Shown here one piece after another: positions 48,653 to 58,434 of a stretch of 64,000 bases of DNA. A program made the position numbers and the translations under genes. Every line of letters begins with the position of its first letter. Position 1 is the stretch's first letter. Below the pieces are notes generated by a model. It was not told the origin of the DNA, did not search any database, and saw nothing but the letters and a program-made list of their open reading frames with translations. Origin of the DNA: Companilactobacillus musae (GTDB lineage Bacteria > Bacillota > Bacilli > Lactobacillales > Lactobacillaceae); the NCBI RefSeq assembly GCF_003967595.1, contig NZ_BIFW01000001.1, positions 496,001 to 560,000 on the forward strand, given 5' to 3'.

Positions 48653-49167
48653 TAGTCTATCAATCCATCCGGTATTTCAACTTTGACAACTTGGTTATCA
48701 AGGTCGACTTCTTTAATTACATCATCAATATAAGGCAGCAAAATCTCCTTATACTTAGTTCCTCTAACGACCCAAACATCGTTGGAACCTAATTCCATGA
48801 TCTCTTTGACCTTACCAACTTCGCCTAATTCTTTGTCTACTACTGTCAAACCAATAATTTGCTTATAAAGAAATTCACCTTCGTTAAGATCAGAAATCTC
48901 TTCACCATCCGCAAATAACTCCGATTTAACATATTTTTCAACATCATTGATATTATCGTAGCCCTTCAATTTCAAAAGCACAAAGCTCTTATGAGGGCGC
49001 GATGATTCAACAGTAAATTCGGTAACTTGATCTTTGTTTTTAAGGTAGAGCTTAGCTCCTGACTTAAAACGATCTTCTGGAAAATCAGTAATAGGAATAA
49101 CTCTTAATTCACCCTTAATACCATGTGTATTAACGATCGTACCAACTCGATATAATTTTTCGGTCAT
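48652..49167 (-). CDS. rimM: Ribosome maturation factor RimM
   Basis: RimM binds S19 and assists 30S maturation. The product (171 aa) has an N-terminal barrel with [17 protein letters not shown] and a C-terminal PRC barrel with [11 protein letters not shown] and [15 protein letters not shown]. The ATG at 49167 has GGAGG 5 bp upstream. It follows rpsP by 60 bp, which hold a terminator-like hairpin, and is coupled to trmD. Confidence 0.96.
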   Translation of the reverse strand: MTEKLYRVGTIVNTHGIKGELRVIPITDFPEDRFKSGAKLYLKNKDQVTEFTVESSRPHKSFVLLKLKGYDNINDVEKYVKSELFADGEEISDLNEGEFLYKQIIGLTVVDKELGEVGKVKEIMELGSNDVWVVRGTKYKEILLPYIDDVIKEVDLDNQVVKVEIPDGLID

Positions 49168-49181
49168 TTTTCCTCCGTGAA

Positions 49182-49216
49182 TAAAAATAGGACCACGACA
49201 AAACATGTCTGGCCCC
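49182..49216 (-). terminator. Hairpin between rpsP and rimM, probable partial terminator
   Basis: On the minus strand GGGGCCA-GACA-TGTT-TTGTC-GTGGTCC folds into a stem and is followed by TATTTTTATTC. It could lower rimM-trmD expression relative to rpsP. Confidence 0.6.
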
Positions 49217-49227
49217 ATCAAAAATTA

Positions 49228-49500
49228 CTATTTTGTGAATTTGCTTTCGTGGAACTTTTGCATAATTCCGTGTTCTTTCAACAAGTGACGAACAGTATCT
49301 GAAGGTTGTGCACCTTTGTTCAACCATTCAACGATCTTGTCATCGTCTAATTTAACTTCTTCTGGTTGTGAAATTGGGTTGTAGTAACCAACTTGTTCGA
49401 TAAAGCGGCCATCACGTGGTGAACGTGAATCTGCAACAACTAATCTATAAAATGGGCGTAATTTACTACCCATACGTTTCATTCTAATTTTAACTGACAT
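49228..49500 (-). CDS. rpsP: 30S ribosomal protein S16
   Basis: S16 is an assembly protein of the small subunit. The 90-residue product has [24 protein letters not shown] with [14 protein letters not shown], the full family pattern. The ATG at 49500 has AGGAGG 9 bp upstream. It has its own promoter between ffh and the gene. Confidence 0.97.
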   Translation of the reverse strand: MSVKIRMKRMGSKLRPFYRLVVADSRSPRDGRFIEQVGYYNPISQPEEVKLDDDKIVEWLNKGAQPSDTVRHLLKEHGIMQKFHESKFTK

Positions 49501-49533
49501 GTATTTGTTTCCTCCTAAATACTTAACTTCGTT

Positions 49534-49562
49534 AGTATACACAAAAAAAAGAGTGCTGTAAA
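49534..49562 (-). promoter_or_regulatory. rpsP promoter
   Basis: TTTACA (49557-49562) and TATACT (49534-49539) are 17 bp apart on the minus strand. The -35 lies inside the ffh terminator stem. Confidence 0.7.
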
Positions 49563-49590
49563 GTTTTTTTCTTTACACCACGCTTTTTTT
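49543..49590 (-). terminator. Terminator downstream of ffh
   Basis: AAGAGTGCTGTAAAG and CTTTACACCACGCTT pair with few mismatches, flanked by long A and T runs; eight T follow on the minus strand. Confidence 0.82.
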
Positions 49591-49597
49591 ACTTATT

Positions 49598-51034
49598 TTA
49601 TGACTTAAAGCGCTTGATCTTCTTCAAACGTTTCTTCTTATTCTTCTTAGTACGGCGAACCATTGAATGCATTGCCATCTTACCTAGGCGGCCTTGAACA
49701 CCATTACCCATTAGTTTATCCATACCGGCCATGTTACCTTTACTCATTTTGTTCATCATGTCACGAGATTGCTTAAATTGCTTAATCATTCGATTAACAT
49801 TTTGAACGCTTTGACCAGAACCGGCAGCAATTCTACGACGACGTGATGGATTCAATAAATCGGGATCTTCACGTTCAGCTGGTGTCATTGAATAAACAAT
49901 TGCTTTAAGATGAGCAATGTCTTTTTCACCAATATTGATATTAGCCAATTGAGGATTATTGGCCATTCCAGGGATCATCTTCATTATTTCATCCAATGGT
50001 CCCATTTTTTGAATTTGATCCATTTGATCGATAAAGTCATTGAAATCAAAACTATTCTCACGAATCTTTTCAGCCACTTGTTTGGCTTGCTTTTCATCGT
50101 AATCAGTTTGAGCTTTTTCAATCAAAGTAAGCATGTCACCCATACCCAAAATACGGTTAGCCATACGATCCGGATGGAAGACATCTAATTGATCAAGTTT
50201 TTCACCTTGTCCGATAAACTTAATTGGTTTACCAGTAACGGAACGAATTGAAAGAGCGGCACCACCACGGGTATCACCATCCAACTTAGTCAAAACAACA
50301 CCAGTAATATCTAGTTGTTCATCGAAGCCTTGGGCAACCTTAGCAGCTACTTGACCAGTCATTGAATCAGCAACAAACAAGATTTCATCCGGATGAGCTA
50401 ATTCTTTGATGTTCTTCAATTCATCCATCAACTGCTCGTCAATTTCCAAACGACCGGCTGTATCAATGATCACGTAATCATTCTTATTTTCTTCTGCTAC
50501 TTTAAGACCATTACGAACGATGTCGACTGGATCATGTTCAGTTCCTTCATCGTAAACTGGTACATCTAGTTGTTGTCCAATTGTCTTCAACTGTTCAATC
50601 GCAGCAGGACGGTAAACATCACCGGCAATAAACAATGGGCGAGCTTTTTCAGTCGTCTTTAAACGATTAGCCAATTTACCAGCTGTTGTAGTTTTACCAG
50701 CACCTTGTAGACCAACCATCATAATGATTGTTGGAATATGTTTGGATTTATTTAATGGAACTGCTTCTTGTCCCATTAATTTAGTTAACTCTTCATCAAC
50801 AATTTTAACAACTTGTTGTGAAGGCGTTAAACTTTCCATTACTTCAGCACCTAAAGCACGTTCTCTAACTGTCTTGACGAATGTCTTAACAACGTCAAAG
50901 TTAACATCAGCTTCAAGCAAAGCCATACGTACTTCACGCATTACTTTACGAACATCTTCTTCAGAAAGCTTACCTTTGCCTCGTAAAGAAGAGAAAACTT
51001 TATTTAAACGTTCGCTTAATCCTTCAAAAGCCAT
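49598..51034 (-). CDS. ffh: Signal recognition particle protein Ffh
   Basis: Ffh is the GTPase of the signal recognition particle that targets membrane proteins with 4.5S/scRNA. The 478-residue product has the N domain (about 1-85), the G domain with VGLQGAGKTTTAGKLA, DTAGRLEID and TKLDGDTRGGAAL, and a methionine-rich M domain containing PSRRRRIAAGSG. The basic C-terminal tail is KKNKKKRLKKIKRFKS. It follows ylxM by 9 bp. Confidence 0.98.
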   Translation of the reverse strand: MAFEGLSERLNKVFSSLRGKGKLSEEDVRKVMREVRMALLEADVNFDVVKTFVKTVRERALGAEVMESLTPSQQVVKIVDEELTKLMGQEAVPLNKSKHIPTIIMMVGLQGAGKTTTAGKLANRLKTTEKARPLFIAGDVYRPAAIEQLKTIGQQLDVPVYDEGTEHDPVDIVRNGLKVAEENKNDYVIIDTAGRLEIDEQLMDELKNIKELAHPDEILFVADSMTGQVAAKVAQGFDEQLDITGVVLTKLDGDTRGGAALSIRSVTGKPIKFIGQGEKLDQLDVFHPDRMANRILGMGDMLTLIEKAQTDYDEKQAKQVAEKIRENSFDFNDFIDQMDQIQKMGPLDEIMKMIPGMANNPQLANINIGEKDIAHLKAIVYSMTPAEREDPDLLNPSRRRRIAAGSGQSVQNVNRMIKQFKQSRDMMNKMSKGNMAGMDKLMGNGVQGRLGKMAMHSMVRRTKKNKKKRLKKIKRFKS

Positions 51035-51043
51035 ACTCTACTC

Positions 51044-51385
51044 CTACATTTCATTTATTTTAGTAATTCTCTTAACTAGTTTTAATAACTCTTTATCATT
51101 TGCATACTTAGTTTGAACTATTTGATTGAGTTTTTCAGCAATATCATCAATTTCTTGTGTCTTTTCGACCAAACCTAGCTCTTTTTCAAACGATTCTAAT
51201 AAATTAACTGACCGATGCAAATTATCTAAAACCGCTTGCCGAGAAACTTCCAACTGTTCCGCAATTTCGCTTAAAGAAAAATCTTCAACATAATAAAGAT
51301 CTAAATAACGACTTTGCTTTTTAGTTAAAAGTGAATGATAAAAATTATATAACAAGTTTACTCGTGTTGTCTCATCAATATCCAT
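51044..51385 (-). CDS. ylxM: YlxM family helix-turn-helix protein, SRP-associated
   Basis: Small predicted DNA- or RNA-binding protein of the YlxM/p13 family (113 aa), almost always encoded beside ffh and ftsY. Sigma-70 region 4-like helices are visible in YVEDFSLSEIAEQLEVSRQAV followed by LDNLHRSVNLLE. A streptococcal homologue was reported to affect SRP activity. It lies 2 bp after ftsY and 9 bp before ffh. Confidence 0.93.
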   Translation of the reverse strand: MDIDETTRVNLLYNFYHSLLTKKQSRYLDLYYVEDFSLSEIAEQLEVSRQAVLDNLHRSVNLLESFEKELGLVEKTQEIDDIAEKLNQIVQTKYANDKELLKLVKRITKINEM

Positions 51386-51387
51386 AA

Positions 51388-52800
51388 CTATTTATCCGAG
51401 GATCCAACAATTAATTCCTTGAACAAACCATAAATGAACTTCTCTGGATCAAAGTCGCGTAAATCATCCATTTGTTCACCCAATCCAACTAATTTAACCG
51501 GAATATGTAACTCATTACGAATAGCTAAGACGATACCACCTTGAGAACTTCCATCTAGTTTAGTCAAAACAATACCAGAAACATCAGTTGTTTCATTGAA
51601 TTGTTTAGCCTGACTTAAAGCATTTTGACCAGTTGAACCATCAAGAACCAATAACACCTCTTGAGGAGCCTCTGGTAATTCTCTGGTAATGACACGTTTG
51701 ATTTTCTCCAACTCACGCATCAAACCTTCTTTATTTTGTAAACGACCGGCAGTATCAACTAACAAGATGTCAAAATCTTCATTGATAGCTCTTTGCACTG
51801 CATCATAAACAACAGAGGCTGGATCAGTATGTGCCTTACTTGCCTGAACAGGTACGCCATCACGTTTACCCCATTCTTGCAATTGTTCAATTGCTCCAGC
51901 TCTGAAGGTATCACCAGCAGCTAACAAAACTTTTTTACCTTGTTGTTGATATCTATGAGCCAATTTTCCAATCGTAGTTGTCTTACCAGCACCATTAACA
52001 CCGACAAACAAGAAGATAGTTGGTGTTTTATCAGTACTAAATTTCAAAGAATTATCTTCTTCTTTTCCTTCTTCACCATACATATCTACTAATTTTTTCA
52101 CGATAACATTAGAAACATCAGAACGTTTCTTAGCATTTTCCAATTTAACTTCTTCACGTAATTCGTCAGAAATACGAACCGCAGTTTCATAACCAACATC
52201 CGATTCAATCAAAAGCTCTTCCAAATCATCAAAGAAATCTTCATCAACACTTCTAAAGTTAGCCAAGAAACGATTCAAACGTGAACTAAATGAGTTACGA
52301 CTCTTTTTTAATCCTTCATCATATTCTTTAACATCGTCTTTAGGAGTTTCTTCAGATTTCTCTTCGACTGTTTCCGATTCAGTATTCTCTGATTCAGGTG
52401 TTTCCGAGCTTTCCTCTACTTCATTATCAGTAGCATCGGTTGTTTTTTCAGGCTCTGATTCTTCCGGCTCTTCTTGAACGGTTGTTTCTGAAGATTCTTC
52501 CGGTGTTTTTACTTCTGAATTTGTTTTTTCTGATTCAGTATCTTCTTCAGGTTCATTATTTTCTTTTGATTCAGGTTCTGATTCTGAATTATCTTCTTCA
52601 TCAGTTGTTGGTGCGCTTTGCTCTGAAATTTTTTCCTCTGGCGCAGACGTTTCTTCAGGCGCTTGATGGGTATCGGCCGATTCGTCGTTTTGGTCAGATT
52701 CTTTTTTAGGCTCTGATTCTGATACTTTTTTTTCTAAATCTTTTTCTTCAGAATCATCTTTGCCTGTGAAGGCTTTTTTAATTCGATCAAATAATCCCAT
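51388..52800 (-). CDS. ftsY: Signal recognition particle receptor FtsY
   Basis: FtsY is the membrane-associated receptor GTPase for SRP. The 470-residue product has an acidic, low-complexity N-terminal region (about 15-165) dominated by Glu, Ser and Thr. The NG domain follows with FVGVNGAGKTTTIGKLAHRY, DTAGRLQNK and TKLDGSSQGG. The acidic region is long for the family. It lies 9 bp after smc. Confidence 0.97.
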   Translation of the reverse strand: MGLFDRIKKAFTGKDDSEEKDLEKKVSESEPKKESDQNDESADTHQAPEETSAPEEKISEQSAPTTDEEDNSESEPESKENNEPEEDTESEKTNSEVKTPEESSETTVQEEPEESEPEKTTDATDNEVEESSETPESENTESETVEEKSEETPKDDVKEYDEGLKKSRNSFSSRLNRFLANFRSVDEDFFDDLEELLIESDVGYETAVRISDELREEVKLENAKKRSDVSNVIVKKLVDMYGEEGKEEDNSLKFSTDKTPTIFLFVGVNGAGKTTTIGKLAHRYQQQGKKVLLAAGDTFRAGAIEQLQEWGKRDGVPVQASKAHTDPASVVYDAVQRAINEDFDILLVDTAGRLQNKEGLMRELEKIKRVITRELPEAPQEVLLVLDGSTGQNALSQAKQFNETTDVSGIVLTKLDGSSQGGIVLAIRNELHIPVKLVGLGEQMDDLRDFDPEKFIYGLFKELIVGSSDK

Positions 52801-52809
52801 TATTAACTC

Positions 52810-55800
52810 CTATTCTTTAACTTTTACTGAAAGCATTCTCGAAACTCCAGATTCTTCCATTGTGACCCCATAAAGGCGATTAACGTTCATCATTGTTCCC
52901 TTACGATGAGTAATTACGATAAATTCTGTATTGTCATCATATTGATTCAAATAGTTGGCAAATCGGTAAACATTAGCATCGTCTAAAGATGCTTCAACTT
53001 CATCTAAGATACAGAACGGAACTGGTTTGACTTTAATAATGGCAAATAACAAGGTAATCGCCGTCAAAGCTTTTTCTCCACCAGACAAAAGACTTAAACG
53101 TTGGAATTTCTTCCCTGGTGGCTGTGCGATAATCTCAATACCTGATTCTAATAAGTTATCTGGTTCAGTTAAAACTAATTTAGCTCGACCACCAGCAAAC
53201 ATTTCGGGGAAAATATCCTCAAATGCCGTTGCAACTTCATCAAAAGTCTTTTTGAATCTTGTTGTAACTTCCTTATCCATTTCAGCCATCGTATCCAATA
53301 ATTGAGCTCTGGCTTGTAAAAGATCATTTTGTTGTTGAGTTAAGAACTCATAACGATCTTTGACCTTATCGTACTCCTCGATAGCAGAAAGATTAACCGT
53401 ACCCAATTCTTCAATTCCCATCTTCAACAGACGAGCTTCTTTTTGCAATTCTTCAGGATCATAATCGGTCTGCTTTAGTTCTTGTAAAGAAGCTTCATAT
53501 GTCAGTTGATATTCCTGAGAAAGTGTATCCAATCGACTGTCAATTTGATTAGAGAATTTCGTATTTTGAATTGCCAAAGTTTCTTGTTGATCTGAAGCAT
53601 TTTTTTGTAAGTCAAAATTACGTTGTGCTTTAGCATTCAATTCACTAGCTAAATTTTGTTGTTGCTCACGTTTTTGCTTCAAATCAGTCACAGTATTCTG
53701 CAATTGTTCAATTTCTGAACGTGAATCCTTAATCCGAGCTTTAATCTCAGAATTGCTCAAATCCAATTGATCCTTTTCAGAATTTAAATCAGTTAATTGA
53801 CTCTGAATATCAGTTATTTGCTCATCAGCCTGTGAAACAGTTTCTTTTAAGTAACTGTTTTGATCAGATTCATTAGCATATTTACTTTTAATAACTGCCA
53901 GCTTGGTTTGAATAGTCTGTTCTTGAGTATTGATTGAATTTAATTCAGCATCAAAATCAGTCAACAATTTTTGTTTCTGATCAATTTCAGCTTGAGTTTG
54001 TTCAATTTCTTTTTTAATCTCAGTTGACTTTTGAGCTTGTTTCTTCAAATCAGATTCTAATTCAGTTTGTTCCGCTTGGCTCTTAGAAAGATTATATTTA
54101 ATGACATCTAAACGTTCACTAAAATGTTTAGTTTCATTCTGATAAGTCGAAATTTCATTTTCAAAATGACTCTTTTGTTGATTAAAACTAGCCAATTTAT
54201 CATCCACAGCTTTTTTATCGGCATTAAAACTCACCAACTGTTCACGTAAATCTTGAACTGTCTTTTGTTTTTGATCCAATAATAATTCCTGTTTTGAAAG
54301 TTCAGTCGTCAAAGCTGTTAACTCATCTTTACGAGTTAAAATACTAGAATTTACTCGACGCTGTTGTCCACCGGTCATTGAACCACCAGCATTAACAACG
54401 TTTCCATCTAAAGTAACAACCCGATATTTGCGATTAACAGCGGCTGATATTTGCGTTGCTACATCAATATTTTGTGCAACTAATAAATTACCCAAAATAT
54501 TACGCACAATATTCTCAACTCGTGAATCATAAGTGACCAAGTCACTAGCGACCCCAACAAAACCTGCGACTCCCTGTGCTTTGTTCAAATCATTAGCATA
54601 AATATTTCTTGGTTGAATAATATTTCGAGGTAAGAAAGTTGCCCGACCACCACGACTTTGTCTTAAAAAGCCAATCGCCTTTTTGGCAGCTGCTTCATCC
54701 TCAGTAACGATTGATTGTAATTGATTACTAACAACCGTTTCAATTGCCAATTGATAATTTTTTGGTACAGTGATCAACTCTGCTACCGCACCAACGATAC
54801 CACCAATTTGCTGACTATTATTCAAGATATTCTTAGCACCCTCAAAGAAACCTGCATGCTCTTGTTCCATATTCTGGAGTACTTTTTTGCGAGCTTTGAT
54901 TTCTTGAAGATTTTCCAAAACTTTTAAATAATTACTGTTTTCATTCTTACCAGTTTCAGTAATATCTTGAATCTTCTTTTCAAGTTGTTGGCTTTTTTCG
55001 ATCAGTGACTTATTATCGTCAATCAATTTTTTGACTTGTTGATCTACAGACTGATTATCTGTTTTGGATTCATTCAGATTGGTTGTTACTTCTTTTAATT
55101 GAGCATTTTGCTCATTTAAAGTAGCTTGTACTCGTTCCAATTGACGCTGTGAAAATTTTTGCTCATTGTTATTTGAAACTTGATCCTGCAACAAATTAAC
55201 ATAATCATTCCGCAAATCGTCAATATTCTTTTGAATATCAGCAGGCGTCTTTTTCTTTAATTGTTGTAAATCTTTTAACTTTTTCTCAAATTCACTGATC
55301 TGCTTGTCATATTCAGTTAATTTTTGATTTGATTCAGTCAATTTCTTTTCATTAGCAGTTTTTTGTTGTTGCAAAACCGCCAATTGATTTTTCAAGGTTT
55401 GCTTAGTTGTAGAATTGAAACCATTTCGTTCATCAGCAACCGCAATTTTACGATTGTAGATTTCAAGATTTTTAGTAGCTTCAACTAAGCGAGCTTGTTT
55501 TTCATCAATTTGATTAGTTAAGTCTTGAACTGAAGCATTATTATCCTCAACTTGTTTGTTGGCAATTTTAACTTGTTGGGAAATATTTTGTAGACTAAGT
55601 TTTACTTCACGTAAATCCTTTTCTACTTGATGCTTTTGAACTGACAAATTTTTGATTTCAATCGTCAAAATCTTTTGATAAATACTATCGTATTTACTCT
55701 TTTGTTCCTTATAGTCACGTGCAATACTTGCTTGTTCTTTCAAGGGTTCAACTTGTTTTGACAATTCCGAAACGATATCTGACACACGGTGCAAGTTATC

Positions 55801-56355
55801 AGTAGTTTCGGTCATTTTACTTTCGGCCTGTTGTTTCTTTTGTTTAAATAAAGAAACCCCAGCTGATTCTTCAATAATACTTCTTCTTTCAACTGGCTTA
55901 CTATTAAAGATTTCTTCAACTCGACCTTGAGAAATAATCGAAAATGATTGTTTCCCCATTCCTGAATCCATAAACAATTCGGTAATATCACGCAAACGAC
56001 ATTGTTTATTATTGATCAAAAATTCAGTATCACCATTTCTGAAGAGTCGTCGACAGATAACGATATTATCTTGAGCTGATTTCAACTCGTGATTATGATT
56101 GTCAAATTCTAAAACTACTTCTGCACGATTCATTTGAGAACGAGTATCACTCCCAGCAAAAATCACATCAACCATTTTGTCTCCGCGTAAACTCTTTGCT
56201 GATTGTTCGCCCATTACCCAACGAATAGCTTCTGTAATGTTTGATTTTCCACTCCCGTTGGGTCCAACGATACCAGTGATTCCACTAGTAAAATCTATTT
56301 TTGTTTTATCAGCAAATGATTTAAACCCATTGATCGTTAATGATTTTAACGGCAT
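52810..56355 (-). CDS. smc: Chromosome segregation protein SMC
   Basis: SMC condenses and organises the chromosome with ScpA and ScpB. The 1181-residue product has Walker A GPNGSGKSNITEA near residue 32 and two long coiled coils separated by a hinge (about 510-660). The C-terminal head carries LSGGEKALTAITLLFAI and the Walker B FCILDEVEASLDDANV. It is complete, and lies between rnc and ftsY. Confidence 0.98.
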   Translation of the reverse strand: MPLKSLTINGFKSFADKTKIDFTSGITGIVGPNGSGKSNITEAIRWVMGEQSAKSLRGDKMVDVIFAGSDTRSQMNRAEVVLEFDNHNHELKSAQDNIVICRRLFRNGDTEFLINNKQCRLRDITELFMDSGMGKQSFSIISQGRVEEIFNSKPVERRSIIEESAGVSLFKQKKQQAESKMTETTDNLHRVSDIVSELSKQVEPLKEQASIARDYKEQKSKYDSIYQKILTIEIKNLSVQKHQVEKDLREVKLSLQNISQQVKIANKQVEDNNASVQDLTNQIDEKQARLVEATKNLEIYNRKIAVADERNGFNSTTKQTLKNQLAVLQQQKTANEKKLTESNQKLTEYDKQISEFEKKLKDLQQLKKKTPADIQKNIDDLRNDYVNLLQDQVSNNNEQKFSQRQLERVQATLNEQNAQLKEVTTNLNESKTDNQSVDQQVKKLIDDNKSLIEKSQQLEKKIQDITETGKNENSNYLKVLENLQEIKARKKVLQNMEQEHAGFFEGAKNILNNSQQIGGIVGAVAELITVPKNYQLAIETVVSNQLQSIVTEDEAAAKKAIGFLRQSRGGRATFLPRNIIQPRNIYANDLNKAQGVAGFVGVASDLVTYDSRVENIVRNILGNLLVAQNIDVATQISAAVNRKYRVVTLDGNVVNAGGSMTGGQQRRVNSSILTRKDELTALTTELSKQELLLDQKQKTVQDLREQLVSFNADKKAVDDKLASFNQQKSHFENEISTYQNETKHFSERLDVIKYNLSKSQAEQTELESDLKKQAQKSTEIKKEIEQTQAEIDQKQKLLTDFDAELNSINTQEQTIQTKLAVIKSKYANESDQNSYLKETVSQADEQITDIQSQLTDLNSEKDQLDLSNSEIKARIKDSRSEIEQLQNTVTDLKQKREQQQNLASELNAKAQRNFDLQKNASDQQETLAIQNTKFSNQIDSRLDTLSQEYQLTYEASLQELKQTDYDPEELQKEARLLKMGIEELGTVNLSAIEEYDKVKDRYEFLTQQQNDLLQARAQLLDTMAEMDKEVTTRFKKTFDEVATAFEDIFPEMFAGGRAKLVLTEPDNLLESGIEIIAQPPGKKFQRLSLLSGGEKALTAITLLFAIIKVKPVPFCILDEVEASLDDANVYRFANYLNQYDDNTEFIVITHRKGTMMNVNRLYGVTMEESGVSRMLSVKVKE

Positions 56356-56367
56356 AAACTAAAACTC

Positions 56368-57057
56368 CTATAATTCTTCTAATGCTCTCTTGGCTGCCAT
56401 TTGTTCAGCATGTTTCTTGCTATATCCAAGTCCCTTGGACAAAATCTTGCCATTAGCAATTAATTCTACTTTAAATTTCTTATCATGATCAGGTCCTTCT
56501 TCATCGATCACCTTGTAATCAATTTCAACTTCACCTGATTGTTGCAATCTTTCTTGTAAGTGTGTCTTGAAGTCTGTATCTTCAGAAAACTCACCTGAAT
56601 CAATGTGTGGATAAACGACTTTCTTCAAGAAATCATCGACAACTTTGTTACCTTGATCTAAGTACAAGGCACCATTAAAGGCTTCGAAGATATCTTCCAA
56701 AAGTGTATGTCTTTGACGAGCACCCTGTTTTTCTTCACCCTTACCAATTAAAAGATACTTATCAATATTGATTTCTTTAGCAAAACGAGCAAAACTATCT
56801 GTTCTAACAATATCTGATCTTAAGCGTGTCAACTTGCCTTCTGGTAAATCAGGATATTTTTCAAAGAGATATCTAGAAATATTAATTTCTAAGACAGCAT
56901 CTCCCAAAAACTCTAGTCGCTCGTAATCACCAATACCCAAACCTTTATGTTCATTGTCAAATGATGAGTGAGTCATAGCTCGCTCAACTAAACTTTTATT
57001 GTTAAATTTAATTCCGTACTTTTCATCTAAGAATTCTAAGAACTTTGGATCTAACAT
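56368..57057 (-). CDS. rnc: Ribonuclease III
   Basis: RNase III cleaves double-stranded RNA, including rRNA precursors. The 229-residue product has the catalytic signature ERLEFLGDAVLEINIS (about 45-60), the second acidic site in LLEDIFEAFNGALYLDQG, and a C-terminal dsRNA-binding domain ending GYSKKHAEQMAAKRALEEL. It is first in the rnc-smc-ftsY-ylxM-ffh run. Confidence 0.98.
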   Translation of the reverse strand: MLDPKFLEFLDEKYGIKFNNKSLVERAMTHSSFDNEHKGLGIGDYERLEFLGDAVLEINISRYLFEKYPDLPEGKLTRLRSDIVRTDSFARFAKEINIDKYLLIGKGEEKQGARQRHTLLEDIFEAFNGALYLDQGNKVVDDFLKKVVYPHIDSGEFSEDTDFKTHLQERLQQSGEVEIDYKVIDEEGPDHDKKFKVELIANGKILSKGLGYSKKHAEQMAAKRALEEL

Positions 57058-57121
57058 AACGTGTCCCCTTTCTAATAATACTAATTATACTAAACTTTTA
57101 TCCTAAATAATTATTAGTATA

Positions 57122-57148
57122 AAAAAATAAGACCATCTGGCCTTATTT
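57122..57148 (-). terminator. Terminator downstream of acpP
   Basis: AATAAGACCA (57127-57136) and TGGCCTTATT (57139-57148) pair over about 10 bp with one mismatch. Seven T follow on the minus strand. Confidence 0.8.
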
Positions 57149-57164
57149 TGGATCTTTTTTAAAT

Positions 57165-57407
57165 TTAATTTTGATGTGATGAAATATAGCTAACTGCTTC
57201 GCCGACGGTTGTAATTTTTTCTGCATCATCGTCAGGAATTTCTGAACCGAATTCATCTTCTAGTTCTAGTACGAATTCAACAAGGTCGATTGAATCTGCA
57301 TCAAGATCCTTAGAGAAGGATGTTTCTTTAGTGATTGTTGAAGCATCTACTTCAAATTTGTCGGCAATTAAAGCTACGATTTTATCAAAAACTTCTTTTT
57401 CTGTCAT
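57165..57407 (-). CDS. acpP: Acyl carrier protein
   Basis: Acyl carrier protein carries growing acyl chains on a 4'-phosphopantetheine arm. The 80-residue acidic product has the attachment site Ser39 in DLDADSIDLVEFVLELED. The motif is DSID rather than the more common DSLD or DSLE. The ATG at 57407 has AAGGAG upstream. It follows plsX by 10 bp, suggesting a role in phospholipid synthesis together with PlsX. Confidence 0.94.
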   Translation of the reverse strand: MTEKEVFDKIVALIADKFEVDASTITKETSFSKDLDADSIDLVEFVLELEDEFGSEIPDDDAEKITTVGEAVSYISSHQN

Positions 57408-57417
57408 GGAGTTCTCC

Positions 57418-58422
57418 TTATTTTTCAACACTCATTTGTTCAAAATATTTATTTGCTTTTGCGATTGTATCGTTAGTCAACATATCATTGATCTGCTTAA
57501 CGGTATAATAGACCGTTTTACTGTCTGCAGCTCCATGGGCTTTAATGACTGGTGATTTCAAACCAAGTAAAACTGCTCCCCCGGCTTGAGATGTATCAAA
57601 CATCTTCTTTAAGCCCTTAAGCGATGGTGAAACGATAGCTGCACCCATTTTAGTAAAAATACCATTATTTAGCAAGGCATCTTTTAATTCACTCAATAGG
57701 ATCGTTGCTGTCCCCTCAGTCGCCTTCAAAGCAGCATTCCCAGTAAACCCATCAGTAACAATTACATCGGCTACCCCAGCTAAAATACTGCCTGATTCAA
57801 TATTTCCTATAAAATTGATTCCTTCAGTGTCTTGTAAAAGTTGATAAGCCTCTTTATGTAAAGTATCACCTTTATCATATTCAGTTCCGTTATTTAACAA
57901 AGCAATTCTTGGTTTATCGATTTTTTTTACGTCATGTGCGTAAATCGAACCCATGATCGCCCATTGTTGCAAATAAGATGCTTTAGCTTCAGCATTTGCA
58001 CCAACATCAAGCATATTAACACCTAATGGTGAATTAGTTGCTGGTAAGGTTGGCATCAAGGCTGGTCTTGAAACTTGTTTGATTCTCCCAACAATAAAAA
58101 TTCCGGCTGCTAATAAAGCCCCAGTATTACCTAGTGAGAACAAAGCATCATTTTCACCATCTTTAACTGACTTAGCAGCTAGAACCATTGAAGCATCTTT
58201 CTTAGATCTAATTGCTCGAACTGGCTCATCTGTTCCTAAAATTTCTTCATCAGTGTGAACGATTGAAATACGTTCATCATTTTGTAAATACTTTTTAATT
58301 TCTGGTTCTTTTCCATATAAAACAAACTCTAAATCTTTCCATTCATCACGGGCACGTTCGATTCCTTCGACGATAACCTTAGGAGCATTATCTCCGCCCA
58401 TAGCATCAACAGCTATTTTCAT
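57418..58422 (-). CDS. plsX: Phosphate acyltransferase PlsX
   Basis: PlsX makes acyl-phosphate from acyl-ACP for the PlsY step of phospholipid synthesis. The 334-residue product shows KIAVDAMGGDNAPKVIVEG, GNTGALLAAGIFIVGRI and VTDGFTGNAALKATEGTA. It lies between recG and acpP with 10-13 bp gaps. The regulator FapR, often adjacent in Bacillus, is not present here. Confidence 0.97.
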   Translation of the reverse strand: MKIAVDAMGGDNAPKVIVEGIERARDEWKDLEFVLYGKEPEIKKYLQNDERISIVHTDEEILGTDEPVRAIRSKKDASMVLAAKSVKDGENDALFSLGNTGALLAAGIFIVGRIKQVSRPALMPTLPATNSPLGVNMLDVGANAEAKASYLQQWAIMGSIYAHDVKKIDKPRIALLNNGTEYDKGDTLHKEAYQLLQDTEGINFIGNIESGSILAGVADVIVTDGFTGNAALKATEGTATILLSELKDALLNNGIFTKMGAAIVSPSLKGLKKMFDTSQAGGAVLLGLKSPVIKAHGAADSKTVYYTVKQINDMLTNDTIAKANKYFEQMSVEK

Positions 58423-58434
58423 TTTATTTCCTCA

